A DNA stretch of 64,000 nucleotides from MRBY01 sp943371005 (GTDB lineage: Bacteria; Cyanobacteriota; Cyanobacteriia; Cyanobacteriales; MRBY01): contig CALRTB020000005.1 in assembly GCA_943371005.1 (NCBI GenBank), positions 186,001-250,000 of the forward strand, in the 5' to 3' direction. A program made the translations under genes and the position numbers. The notes beneath the pieces are model-generated. The model did no database searches, was not told the origin of the DNA, and worked only from the letters and a program-made list of their open reading frames with translations. Position 1 is the stretch's first letter. Each line of letters opens with the position of its first letter. Positions 1 through 8,667 of the stretch are shown here, piece by piece.

Positions 1-896
1 ATTTAGAGGTGGCCCTGTACCACTATGGCAACGATTCTTTACCCCCCGACGAAGGCTTTAACCGTCAACTAACGGATTTCACGACGGAACTGGATGGGGT
101 CTCAGAAGCATTGTTTACGATCCGCACCAACGGCGGCCAGGAATATAGCGGCTGGGTGATCCAAGATGCCATTAATCAACTCAATTGGGATAGCGACCCC
201 GAGGACTTCCGGACGATTTTTATTGCGGGGAACGAACCTTTTGATCAAGGAAGTGTCAACTGGGCCGAGGCAGTGAATCTCGCGAAAAACCAAGATGTGC
301 TGGTGAATACGATCTACTGCGGTAATGCCGAAAGCCGCGAGCGGGATCTGTGGGCTGCGGGGGCCGATTTGGGGGATGGGGCCAATTTTAACATCGACCA
401 AAATCGCGCTGTGGTGATTCGACCCTCTCCCTATGACGCAGAGATTCGTCGCCTGAACGATGAACTAAACCAAACCTATCTTCCCTACGGCAGCCTAGGT
501 GAGCAGGGATTAGAGCGGCAATTAGTCCAGGATGCGAACGCCGGTGCCGCCATTGTCACGCGGGGGATCTCGAAAAGTTCGGCCTACTACCGCAATAGTT
601 CTTGGGATCTCGTCGATGCGATCGCCGAAGCAGAAGTAAGCCTCGAAACCCTCGCAGAAACAGCCCTACCAGAGGAATTACAAGGATTAAGTTTAGCGGA
701 GCAAGAAGCCTATATTGCCGACATTCAAACGGAACGGGAACAAATTCAGGCCCAAATTCGTGACCTGACAGCCCAACGGGAAGCTTATCTCAGCAGTTTG
801 CCCACCGATGAAGACGCCAAAGACACCCTCGACTACGTGATGATCCAAGCCCTACGGAGTCAACTGGCCCGCAAGGGATTTGTCCTCCCCCGCTAA
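1..896 (+). CDS. VWA-domain protein, C-terminal part (5' end outside window)
   Basis: The frame is open from the first complete codon (position 3), so this is the tail of a longer gene; the GTG at 9 lies inside a typical VWA strand (VALYHYGND) and is not a credible start. The fragment covers the second half of a von Willebrand factor A domain (FRTIFIAGNEPFDQG, LVNTIYCG) followed by a region rich in Glu and Gln (about residues 205-265) likely to be helical or coiled. VWA domains bind metal and mediate protein contacts; many cyanobacterial members are secreted or periplasmic, but the N-terminus needed to tell is missing. It points towards the convergent glcD, 60 bp away. Function unknown. Confidence 0.7.
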   Translation, partial: LEVALYHYGNDSLPPDEGFNRQLTDFTTELDGVSEALFTIRTNGGQEYSGWVIQDAINQLNWDSDPEDFRTIFIAGNEPFDQGSVNWAEAVNLAKNQDVLVNTIYCGNAESRERDLWAAGADLGDGANFNIDQNRAVVIRPSPYDAEIRRLNDELNQTYLPYGSLGEQGLERQLVQDANAGAAIVTRGISKSSAYYRNSSWDLVDAIAEAEVSLETLAETALPEELQGLSLAEQEAYIADIQTEREQIQAQIRDLTAQREAYLSSLPTDEDAKDTLDYVMIQALRSQLARKGFVLPR

Positions 897-956
897 ACTG
901 ACGGAGCGCATAATCATCCCCAGCACTTTTGGGTGCAGCTAGCCTACGCTAACGAA

Positions 957-2444
957 TCAAAAAATTTCGCTATTTTTTAGGTCTGCCACATTGGTCATCT
1001 TGGCAGACTCGCCACAGGTGCGGGGAGTAGGAAAAAGTTTGCCGGGATTTGCTAATCCTTTTGGATTAAACGCTTCCCGCACATAGCCCATGGTTTCGAG
1101 ATCGGCTTCGTTAAACATGTCTGGCATATACATTTTCTTATCCGCGCCAATGCCATGTTCTCCGGAGATGCTACCTCCCTTGGCAACACAGAGCTTGAGG
1201 ATTTCGCCACCGACTTTTTCCACGGCTTCTAAATCCCCCGGAATGGAACTGTTATACAGAATTAACGGGTGTAAGTTGCCATCGCCAGCATGGAAAACAT
1301 TGGCAATTTTGTATCCGTGGCGATCGCCAATGGCATTAATCTCGGTCAGGACTTCGGCCAACTTTGTCCGGGGAATCACCCCATCCTGCACAAAATAATC
1401 GGGACTAATATTGCCCGCCGCTGCAAAAGCTGATTTACGCCCTTTCCACAATTTCATGCGGGTTTCTGGATCACTGGCGCTGGTAATCTGCCGCGCTCCC
1501 TGGGCCAAGCAAATTTCTTTGATCCGTTCCTTCGCTGCCTTGACCTCCGCCGCCATCCCATCGATTTCGATCAGCAAAATGGCCGCCGCATCACGGGGAT
1601 AACAATTCAGCTTCACGATGTCTTCCACCGCATTAATGCTGAAGTTGTCCATAATTTCCATGCCCGCTGGAATAATCCCCGCACTGACGATCGCCGCCAC
1701 CGAATTTCCCGCCGCCTCAATGGAGGTATAGTCCGCCAGGAGAACACAAACCGCTTCCGGTCGCTTCAAAATTTTGAGGGTAATTTCCGTGGCAATGCCC
1801 AGGGTACCCTCCGACCCCACAAAAACCCCCATCAAGTCATAGCCCGGCATTTCTGGCACAACGCCGCCGAGGGTGACCACATCCCCCGTGGGTGTAACAA
1901 CCTTGAGTTGGAGCACATGGTTCGTGGTGACGCCATATTTAAAACAATGGACACCGCCGGAATTTTCCGCCACATTGCCACCGATAGAGCAAACCGTTTG
2001 ACTCGAAGGGTCGGGGGCATAGTAAAAACCGGCCCCACTGACCGCCTGGGTCACCCAATTATTGATCACGCCTGGCTGCACGGTGATCTGCTGATTGGCG
2101 AGATCCACATTCAGGATTTCTCGCATCCGTGCGGTCACGATGAGAATTCCTTCTTCTAGGGGCAAAGCGCCCCCCGATAGCCCTGTCCCGGCCCCCCGTG
2201 CCACCCAGGGAATCTCTTGCTCGTGGCAAAATTTGGCGATCGCCGCAATTTCTGCAGTGGTTCTGGGAAGCACCACCAAGGCAGGCCGTTTACGGTAGGC
2301 ACTGAGGCCATCACATTCGTAAGTAAGAATTTCTTCTTTGCGCCGGACAACCCCATCCCGTCCGACAATTTCCACCAGTCGCCGCCGAATCCAGGGCCAA
2401 TCTCGTTGTTGCGTTGCGGATACTGACGAAAAAACCATTGCCAT
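957..2444 (-). CDS. glcD: Glycolate oxidase/dehydrogenase subunit GlcD (FAD-linked)
   Basis: Predicted FAD-dependent enzyme oxidising glycolate to glyoxylate in the photorespiratory pathway. The FAD-binding-4 domain is clear (PRTTAEIAAIAKFC, then RGAGTGLSGGALP), followed by the FAD-oxidase C-terminal domain with HAGDGNLHP and GEHGIG near the end. At 495 aa it has the usual length of GlcD and of D-lactate dehydrogenases of the same family; the exact substrate cannot be settled from sequence alone, but in cyanobacteria this architecture normally marks glycolate dehydrogenase GlcD1. Two in-frame ATGs (2444 and 2438) are both possible starts. The adjacent upstream gene is a phosphoribulokinase, so two genes of the Calvin/photorespiratory cycle lie side by side, separated by 167 bp. 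Confidence 0.88.
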   Translation of the reverse strand: MAMVFSSVSATQQRDWPWIRRRLVEIVGRDGVVRRKEEILTYECDGLSAYRKRPALVVLPRTTAEIAAIAKFCHEQEIPWVARGAGTGLSGGALPLEEGILIVTARMREILNVDLANQQITVQPGVINNWVTQAVSGAGFYYAPDPSSQTVCSIGGNVAENSGGVHCFKYGVTTNHVLQLKVVTPTGDVVTLGGVVPEMPGYDLMGVFVGSEGTLGIATEITLKILKRPEAVCVLLADYTSIEAAGNSVAAIVSAGIIPAGMEIMDNFSINAVEDIVKLNCYPRDAAAILLIEIDGMAAEVKAAKERIKEICLAQGARQITSASDPETRMKLWKGRKSAFAAAGNISPDYFVQDGVIPRTKLAEVLTEINAIGDRHGYKIANVFHAGDGNLHPLILYNSSIPGDLEAVEKVGGEILKLCVAKGGSISGEHGIGADKKMYMPDMFNEADLETMGYVREAFNPKGLANPGKLFPTPRTCGESAKMTNVADLKNSEIF

Positions 2445-2611
2445 TTCAGGGAAAGCACAGCGGTTTCTATCTTATCCCCTGGCCGAGTCGCCCCAGCATA
2501 AACCGCAGATTTTGTTACGGTTGCTGCCCCTAAGCAAACGCCCCCACCAGCGGCGGAGGCGATTGGGTAACCCATGATTAATTTCAAGCTTCAGAAACCT
2601 GAGGACAATCC

Positions 2612-3514
2612 CTAACGAATTTTCCGGGCTTCTTCAACCATTTGATCAATGAGCGGCGACAGAATAATTTCCATGGCAAAGCCCATTTTTCCACCAGGAA
2701 CAACCAGGGTCGTATGGCGGGACATAAAGGAACCCGGAATCATACTGAGCAGGTAAGGAAAATCAATGGAAAATCTCTCGTAGAAGCAGCGATTGGTGTG
2801 GACAATCACAAAGCTCTCATCGGGGGTGGGAATATCCCGCGCAATGAACGGATTAGACGTATCAACCGTTGCGACCCGTTGGAAATTGATGTGGGTCCGG
2901 GAAAATTGGGGGGTGATGTAATTTACATAGTCGGGCATCCGGCGCAAAATCGTATCAACGATGGTTTCTGCACTGTAGCCACGCTCGGCATTATCACGAG
3001 AAATCTTTTGGATCCACTCTAGGTTGACGATGGGCACAACCCCCACTAACAGGTCAACGTGCTGGGCCACATCGATGCCATTACCCACGGCTCCCCCATG
3101 GAGACCTTCATAAAAAAGCATATCGCTGTCAGGCTTAATATCTTCCCAGGGGGTAAATTCTCCGGGCTGACAGTTGACACCGAGTCTTCCGTTGTGGTGC
3201 TCGGCTTCTTCGGGGCTGTGGAGATAGTAGCGTTGTTGCCCGGAGCCCTGTTCGCCATATTCTTTGAAAAGGGCTTCGAGTTTATCGAGGACGTTTGCCC
3301 CAAGGCCGAAGTGACTAAAGTTTTTCCCGGCGGCGGAAGCCTGGGCCATCATGCGGCGCATTTCGACCCGATTATATTTGTGGTAGCTATCACCTTCGAT
3401 GACAACGGGGTTGATTTGCTCACGACGGAAAATATGCTCAAAGGCGCGTTTTACGGTAGTCGTCCCGGCTCCGGAGGATCCAGTGACAGCAACAATAGGA
3501 TGTTTTTTAGACAT
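2612..3514 (-). CDS. Class I (proteobacterial-type) phosphoribulokinase
   Basis: Predicted ATP:ribulose-5-phosphate kinase making ribulose-1,5-bisphosphate for Rubisco. The P-loop is the variant GSSGAGTTTVKRAF near the N-terminus, followed by EGDSYHKYNR and FYEGLHGG, all typical of the ~290-300 aa class I enzymes of proteobacteria (PrkB/CbbP type). The canonical cyanobacterial enzyme is instead the plant-like class II form with GDSGCGKST. I chose the ATG at 3514 because the protein then begins MSKKHP just before the first beta strand; an upstream ATG at 3550 would add 12 unconserved residues. Length is 300 aa. It could act as a second PRK or on another sugar phosphate; a class II gene elsewhere in the genome is not visible here. 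Confidence 0.82.
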   Translation of the reverse strand: MSKKHPIVAVTGSSGAGTTTVKRAFEHIFRREQINPVVIEGDSYHKYNRVEMRRMMAQASAAGKNFSHFGLGANVLDKLEALFKEYGEQGSGQQRYYLHSPEEAEHHNGRLGVNCQPGEFTPWEDIKPDSDMLFYEGLHGGAVGNGIDVAQHVDLLVGVVPIVNLEWIQKISRDNAERGYSAETIVDTILRRMPDYVNYITPQFSRTHINFQRVATVDTSNPFIARDIPTPDESFVIVHTNRCFYERFSIDFPYLLSMIPGSFMSRHTTLVVPGGKMGFAMEIILSPLIDQMVEEARKIR

Positions 3515-3623
3515 GGATGGTGATAGTAAACGGACAAGGGTAAGTAGCACAAATCATATCAGGCGATCGCTCTTTTCGCGGCAGGGGCGATCGCCTCTGG
3601 GATCTGCCAAGGGGCCTTGGGGA

Positions 3624-4310
3624 TCAGGCAGATCGCTCGCTCGGATCCGGTTTGAGCAGCCGATAGCACTCTTCTAGGGGAGCGCGGGCAGCCATTGCAG
3701 TGACTAAATTTTGGTAAGCGTCTTGGTGGCGATCTAAGAGATTTTTCGCTTGGAGTAGGGCCCATTGCTCCCGTTGTTGGTAGCTGGCGACAGAAATGCC
3801 GAGTTTAGCCAACAGTTGGCGGAGTTGGTCGCGGTCGTTGGCTCCCCCTAGAGCTTTGCCGTAGAGATTCGTTTCAGCAGCGATACCCGCCATGAGGGTG
3901 GTACTGAGACGTTCGAGCAATAAATTCATCTGCTGGGGATTTTTAAGGGAAGCTTCAACACTTTCGAGGTCAAAACTGACGCCCCCCTGGCCTGTTTGTC
4001 CCTGTTTAATCGCTTCCCAAGGGGTGAGGCTATAGCCCGTAATCGGAATGCTGAGGAGATAACCCGCCAGGAAATGGCCCGCTTCGTGGTACAAAATGCG
4101 TTGGCGCTGTTCGGCGGGGGTAAACAGATCAAGAAATAAAGTCATGCCTCGCCCTTGCCAATTAAAAGTATCCACGGTGGCAAAGGCCATCACTGCAGCG
4201 GTAATGCCAGCAGGAACGAAGGGAGATAATTGAAAAATGCCTCCCAAAAGGCTGGTCATGGTCATCAGAAAAACACCGATGGCGATTAGGTTGAGGGCGG
4301 TTTGTTGCAT
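3624..4310 (-). CDS. Membrane protein with M41 (FtsH-type) peptidase core but no AAA domain
   Basis: A 228 aa protein with two hydrophobic segments near the N-terminus (about residues 5-27 and 31-47) and then a zinc-metallopeptidase core. HEAGH lies at about residues 75-79, followed by GYSLTPWEAI and the FtsH-like third-ligand region GGANDRDQL. In FtsH this M41 domain is fused behind an AAA ATPase; here the ATPase is absent and the start is an ordinary ATG, so this looks like a dedicated short family rather than a truncated ftsH. Relatives are annotated as ATP-dependent Zn protease in many cyanobacteria. Its substrate is unknown. It is the last gene of a tight minus-strand trio behind trpF and mobA (25 bp gap to mobA). 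Confidence 0.7.
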   Translation of the reverse strand: MQQTALNLIAIGVFLMTMTSLLGGIFQLSPFVPAGITAAVMAFATVDTFNWQGRGMTLFLDLFTPAEQRQRILYHEAGHFLAGYLLSIPITGYSLTPWEAIKQGQTGQGGVSFDLESVEASLKNPQQMNLLLERLSTTLMAGIAAETNLYGKALGGANDRDQLRQLLAKLGISVASYQQREQWALLQAKNLLDRHQDAYQNLVTAMAARAPLEECYRLLKPDPSERSA

Positions 4311-4335
4311 GGCATTGGGTCGGTCAATGGATTGT

Positions 4336-4932
4336 CTACGGCGAGGGGGGTTGCGTCTTCAAGGTAGCGAAATCGGCAGGGGTGTTGCAATTAAAGAGCA
4401 TTGCTGGGTTGGCGATCGCCAATGGAAAAACAAGCACAGTGGCCAGCCATTTCTGAAAAGAACGCCCTCCCTGATCGATAAATTCCTGGAGAGAAGTTTG
4501 GGCCGTATCTCGATAGAAACCACAGCAAGGTTCATAAAATTGCCCCTGATTGACGAGGGCGGCTGTGTACCTTGTGGGTATTTCGTCTAGTTGCTGAATC
4601 CATTGCTCTAATTGCCCCTGATCAAGCTTGGGCAGGTCACAGGCGAGCAGTAACACCCAGCCCTGGAGCTTGAGGATTTTTAAACCTTGGTTTAGGGCAA
4701 CGAGTCCCCCCTGTTGAGCGGGATCGTCGAGCCAGCGGACAGTGGTGCTGAGATAGGGTTGATAGCAATCGCGCCAGGGGGTCAAAAGATAAACTTCGTC
4801 ACTGAGGGCTGTGACAAGATCAAGGGTGCGTTCTAAGATAGTCTGCTCACCGAGATTTAGGAGCGCTTTATCGGTGCCCATGCGCTGGCTTTTTCCGCCC
4901 AGCAAAATAAAAATTGGGACAGCATTAGGCAT
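4336..4932 (-). CDS. mobA: Molybdenum cofactor guanylyltransferase MobA
   Basis: Predicted to transfer GMP from GTP onto molybdopterin cofactor to form the guanine dinucleotide form used by some molybdoenzymes. The nucleotidyltransferase N-terminal motif LLGGKSQRMGTDKALL is present, with LLACDLPKL as the metal-binding Asp region, in a protein of 198 aa, the normal size. The first motif has LLGGK in place of the more common LAGGR, as in other cyanobacteria. The ATG at 4932 overlaps the 3' end of trpF by 8 bp, suggesting translational coupling. A related family, MobA-like NTP transferases for other substrates, is possible but less likely. Confidence 0.85.
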   Translation of the reverse strand: MPNAVPIFILLGGKSQRMGTDKALLNLGEQTILERTLDLVTALSDEVYLLTPWRDCYQPYLSTTVRWLDDPAQQGGLVALNQGLKILKLQGWVLLLACDLPKLDQGQLEQWIQQLDEIPTRYTAALVNQGQFYEPCCGFYRDTAQTSLQEFIDQGGRSFQKWLATVLVFPLAIANPAMLFNCNTPADFATLKTQPPSP

Positions 4933-5575
4933 GGAGGGGCCGGGGGGCGATCGCCTGGAGTGCAGCCATCAAAGCTTGAACTTTACTTAGATCTTTGATG
5001 CCGGGGGACAGTTCTACACCGCTGGACAGATCAATACCATCGGGGTGCAGTTGGCCCAGGGCGACGGCAATATTATCGGGATTGAGGCCCCCCGCCAGGA
5101 ACCAAGGAATTGCTGGGCGAAATTGGCGCAGATCATCCCAGTTAATCTGATGGCCAGTGCCACCAAGTTGCTGGGGATCGTAGGCGTCGAGAAGAAGCGC
5201 ATCGACGACGATTTCGTATTGTTTCGCCCGTTCCAAAGAGCGGCGATCGCGGATCCGCAGGGCTTTAATAATTTCGATGTCGGGCCGTTGCTGACGGAGT
5301 TGCTGACATAGCTCTGGGGATTCATCACCGTGGAGTTGGGCGGTGGTGAGGTGGCCTTGGTTAATAAATTCGAGCATTTCGGAGACCGTTGGGTTCGCGA
5401 AAACCCCCACTTTACCAATGTTCCCTGGTAAGGCGGCTGTCAGGGTTGCTAGTTGAGTTGGCGTCACATACCGGGGCGATTTTTGGACGCAAATAAACCC
5501 CAGATCCGTTACGCCTAAATTGGCGATCGCCTGGGCCTGGGCCACCTGGGTGAGTCCACAAATTTTAATCCGCAT
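4925..5575 (-). CDS. trpF: Phosphoribosylanthranilate isomerase
   Basis: Catalyses the third step of tryptophan biosynthesis, converting N-(5-phosphoribosyl)anthranilate to the carboxyphenylamino-deoxyribulose phosphate. A (beta/alpha)8 barrel of 216 aa with the hallmark N-terminal KICGLT (catalytic Cys at residue 5), GVF in strand 2, LHGDES, LLLDAY near strand 5-6 (catalytic Asp), LAGGLNPDN and the phosphate-binding DLSSGVE. All expected catalytic positions are visible. It starts at the ATG at 5575 and heads the trpF-mobA-peptidase run; no other trp genes are near, which is normal for cyanobacteria where trp genes are dispersed. Confidence 0.95.
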   Translation of the reverse strand: MRIKICGLTQVAQAQAIANLGVTDLGFICVQKSPRYVTPTQLATLTAALPGNIGKVGVFANPTVSEMLEFINQGHLTTAQLHGDESPELCQQLRQQRPDIEIIKALRIRDRRSLERAKQYEIVVDALLLDAYDPQQLGGTGHQINWDDLRQFRPAIPWFLAGGLNPDNIAVALGQLHPDGIDLSSGVELSPGIKDLSKVQALMAALQAIAPRPLHA

Positions 5576-5623
5576 GAAAGTTCCCTACGCCATAACCATG
5601 GTGCGAATTTAGCATAACGCAGC

Positions 5624-5653
5624 AAAAAAAAGAGGCGGCGATCGCCCCACCTC
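5624..5653 (-). terminator. Intrinsic terminator after gpsA
   Basis: On the minus strand a GC-rich hairpin with GAGG and CCTC arms at 5632-5653 is followed by eight T residues (A-run 5624-5631 on the plus strand). The hairpin core contains a HIP1 palindrome. It lies between the gpsA stop and the trpF start and would end the ggpS-glpD-gpsA transcript before trpF. Confidence 0.7.
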
Positions 5654-5692
5654 ATTTATATCTTTGAAATCTTTGAAAATTAGCGGCCGGAT

Positions 5693-6715
5693 CTATTCCA
5701 AGATGTCGCACGCTTCCGGCTTGAGATCCCGTTCCATCAGATTACTGACAGCTTCAGCGGGGGTAATTTTCCCTTTCAGAAGACGATAAACCTGGCGGGA
5801 AATAGGAATGGGGATGCCTTCACGGTTAGCCAGATCGAGCAGGACAGCGGTGGTATTTACCCCTTCGGCGGTACTGCCCAACTCTTCGAGAATCTGTTCG
5901 AGGGATTTACCCTGGGCCAGACCATAACCGACGCGATAGTTGCGGCTGAGGGGACTGGTACAGGTAGCAAGCATATCCCCCAGCCCCGCAAGGCCCAGGA
6001 AAGTTTCTGGCTGGGCGCCCAGGTGTGCTCCCACCCGAATCATCTCTGGCAAGGCTCTCGTAATTAGAGCTGATTTGGCATTAGTGCCGAGTTTGAGGCC
6101 TTCGCAGACCCCCACGGCGATCGCCATCACATTTTTCAGGGTGCCACCCAATTCAGTCCCCAGGGGATCATTGTTGGTATAGACCCGGAAACAGTCAGAG
6201 GCAAATACTTCTTGAACGGTTTCGGCGGCCTCTAGGTCAGTGCTGGCGACCACCGTCGCGGCGGGCAAACCAGCTTCAATTTCCTTCGAGAGGTTCGGCC
6301 CCGATAATACGACCACCGGATGGTCAGGGAAGGTTTCTTGCCAAATTTGAGATGGGGTATGAGTCGTCTTGGGGTCTAAACCCTTGGTGGCCGTCACAAT
6401 AATTGCCTGGGCCGGGAGGGAAATCGCCTTGAGTTGCTCTGCCACATCGGACACCCCTTTCATGGAGATGGCTGAAATGATGATGTCGGCGTTGGCGATC
6501 GCCTCTTTGAGGGACAGTTCACCCCGGCGCGACCAGAGCCGTAGATCATGGTCATTCACGGCGGCGAGGGTGGCGAGGGCAGAACCCCAGGCCCCAGACC
6601 CAAGCATGGCAATGGTTTTACGGTTTGTATTCACAGACTTTAGACGTATTGTCGGGACAACAGTATTAAGGGATTGGGCGTCTTGGTCAAGGCCATTGGG
6701 AGAAATGGTTGTCAT
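5693..6715 (-). CDS. gpsA: Glycerol-3-phosphate dehydrogenase [NAD(P)+]
   Basis: Reduces dihydroxyacetone phosphate to sn-glycerol-3-phosphate, the precursor of phospholipids and, in this organism, of glucosylglycerol. The Rossmann motif GSGAWGSALA sits at about residues 39-48, followed by SRRGELSLKEAI, VLSGPNLSKEIEAGLPA, the catalytic Lys region LKNVMAIAVG and the substrate loop GDMLATC. There are about 35 extra residues before the Rossmann fold, and the stretch between the first strand and the SAI strand is shorter than in E. coli GpsA, as in related cyanobacteria. It lies 102 bp behind glpD on the same strand, in the ggpS-glpD-gpsA run. Confidence 0.93.
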   Translation of the reverse strand: MTTISPNGLDQDAQSLNTVVPTIRLKSVNTNRKTIAMLGSGAWGSALATLAAVNDHDLRLWSRRGELSLKEAIANADIIISAISMKGVSDVAEQLKAISLPAQAIIVTATKGLDPKTTHTPSQIWQETFPDHPVVVLSGPNLSKEIEAGLPAATVVASTDLEAAETVQEVFASDCFRVYTNNDPLGTELGGTLKNVMAIAVGVCEGLKLGTNAKSALITRALPEMIRVGAHLGAQPETFLGLAGLGDMLATCTSPLSRNYRVGYGLAQGKSLEQILEELGSTAEGVNTTAVLLDLANREGIPIPISRQVYRLLKGKITPAEAVSNLMERDLKPEACDILE

Positions 6716-6817
6716 CTATCTTCTCAAAAAAATCGGGTCTAACAAACTTGAGTCGGGAATGGAAATAGCTCCCAGGGTCTTCCGGTTCAGTGTCGGTAAA
6801 GATCTACGGCAAAACCG

Positions 6818-8518
6818 TCAGGAATAAACTTCTGTTTTCGAGGCCTGGGCCTGTGCATCGATGCAATAGTCGGGTAAACAGTTCTGTTCGATGAAGATTT
6901 TGTAATCGGCCAACTGGCGATCGCCTTCGGCATCATCCCAACCGCAGTGGGTTTTGAGGGTGTCTACAAGGGTCGGCAGGGCATCATAGCCATAGTTTGC
7001 CAACATCGAGAGGGTCGTGCGCCGGCGGCAAATATCTTTGAGGTTATGGGCCAACTCAGAGCGCAGGGCATAGACCGCTTGGGCTTTGATATCCGGTAGA
7101 TAGGGCACCAGGCGATCGCCCAGATCGGGGGCTTCATCCACCAGGGCCAGGACTTCCGGGGCTTTAGCGCCATACATCCGAAACAAATGTTGAATCGTGG
7201 TGCGATCAACGGTGGGCGTATAGCGACGGATCATTGTTTCAATGGTGTGGGAATCAGCGGCGATCGCCCCCGGTAAAGTCCGTTTGCGGGTGGGACAAGG
7301 GGGAACCGGACGATTCAACTTGCGATAAACCAAATCCACCATTTCTTCACCCACCTGCCGGTAGGTAGTCAATTTTCCACCAATTAGGGAAATGAGGTTT
7401 CTCGCCCCTTCAGCGCTGTGGTCAAACAGAATATGACTGCGGGTAATGCTGCCGGGTTTTTTATCGCCTACGTAGGGCAAGGGCCGCACCCCAGAATAGG
7501 TAAAGCGAATATCGTCCCGACTGAGCTGGGCGGACGGTAAGACTCGATTGGTTTCGGCGAGGAGATAATCGATTTCGTCGTTGTCGGCCTTCACATGATC
7601 GAGGCTGCCGGTATATTTCAGATCCGTGGTGCCAATGAGATATTTACCCAGCCAAGGAATGATGAAATAGGGGCGATTATCGCTCGCGGCTTCCACATAG
7701 AGGGCGGCCTGGGGAGCACCGGGGAACGGATCTACAACAATATGGCTCCCCTTGGTACCACCCATTTTTTGTTCTGTGCCAATGGGTTTGGCTTCTCCTG
7801 CGGCGCGGCCCAAGTGACAAACTTCGTCAACCCAGGGGCCGGAGGTATTCACCACCATGCTGCCCTTGGCTTGGATAGTAAAGGTTTGACCCGTGAGTTG
7901 ATCTTCACAGGCGATCGCCTGGATTGTGGCGGTGCTCTCATCCCGTTGGAGAGCTGTGACAGCAGTGTAGTTTAAAACCGTTGCCCCCGCCGCTTGGGCA
8001 TCTAAAATATTTTCTAAACAAAGTCGTTCGGCGTATTCTACCTGGCCGTCGTAATATTGGGCAGCCCCCACCACATCCTGCGATCGCACCGTGCGGAAAA
8101 GATTTTGAAACTTGCGGGCGCTTAACATTCGGTGGGAAGGCACCGTTTTATCAAAACTGAGAATGTCATAGAGCAACATCCCCGCTTGGATAAGCCAGTA
8201 ACCCCGGGCCGCCCCTTTGTAGAGGGGGATCGTCATTTGTAGCGGTTGCACCAGGTGGGGCGCGGTGCGCAGGAGCACTTCTCGCTCGTGGAGGGACTCC
8301 CGCACCAAATGAAATTCTAAATACTCTAGGTAACGGAGGCCCCCATGGATCAGACGGGTAGACCAACTGGTGGTGCCACTGGCAAAATCTTCCTTTTCAA
8401 TGAGTAAGGTTTTTAAGCCCCGTAAGGCCCCGTCCCGGGCGATCCCAGCGCCATTAATGCCGCCACCAATGATGATTAGATCGTAGGTTGTGTTTTGAAT
8501 GGTTTGAAAATCTCGCAT
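6818..8518 (-). CDS. glpD: FAD-dependent glycerol-3-phosphate dehydrogenase
   Basis: Membrane-associated flavoprotein that oxidises glycerol-3-phosphate to dihydroxyacetone phosphate and passes electrons to quinone. The N-terminal FAD fold is clear (IIGGGINGAGIARDGALRG), followed by SGTTSWSTRLIHGGLRYLE, VNTSGPWVD, and the C-terminal glycerol-3-phosphate oxidase domain (566 aa total, normal). In Synechocystis PCC 6803 glpD lies downstream of ggpS in a salt-induced operon; the same order is seen here with a 149 bp gap. Together with GlpK it returns glycerol released from glucosylglycerol to central metabolism. Confidence 0.95.
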   Translation of the reverse strand: MRDFQTIQNTTYDLIIIGGGINGAGIARDGALRGLKTLLIEKEDFASGTTSWSTRLIHGGLRYLEYLEFHLVRESLHEREVLLRTAPHLVQPLQMTIPLYKGAARGYWLIQAGMLLYDILSFDKTVPSHRMLSARKFQNLFRTVRSQDVVGAAQYYDGQVEYAERLCLENILDAQAAGATVLNYTAVTALQRDESTATIQAIACEDQLTGQTFTIQAKGSMVVNTSGPWVDEVCHLGRAAGEAKPIGTEQKMGGTKGSHIVVDPFPGAPQAALYVEAASDNRPYFIIPWLGKYLIGTTDLKYTGSLDHVKADNDEIDYLLAETNRVLPSAQLSRDDIRFTYSGVRPLPYVGDKKPGSITRSHILFDHSAEGARNLISLIGGKLTTYRQVGEEMVDLVYRKLNRPVPPCPTRKRTLPGAIAADSHTIETMIRRYTPTVDRTTIQHLFRMYGAKAPEVLALVDEAPDLGDRLVPYLPDIKAQAVYALRSELAHNLKDICRRRTTLSMLANYGYDALPTLVDTLKTHCGWDDAEGDRQLADYKIFIEQNCLPDYCIDAQAQASKTEVYS

Positions 8519-8667
8519 TATTCAGGTTGGGAATTAGGGTCAAACTTGTGTGCAGTTAGTTGGCTTGGGCCATGACCGGTGCGATCCACCGTTCCGTATC
8601 GCTCCCTAACCCAGGGGATTTTTGTGGCGGCGATCGCCTCTCCCCCAGGTTAAGCATAAAAAACGAC

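Noticed and set aside
9..11. GTG as the start of the first gene
   Set aside because: The frame is open to the window edge and the GTG lies inside a VWA beta strand, so the true start is upstream.
3059..3523. 154-codon open frame on the plus strand
   Set aside because: It is the antisense shadow of the phosphoribulokinase gene; composition is not protein-like and no ribosome site precedes it.
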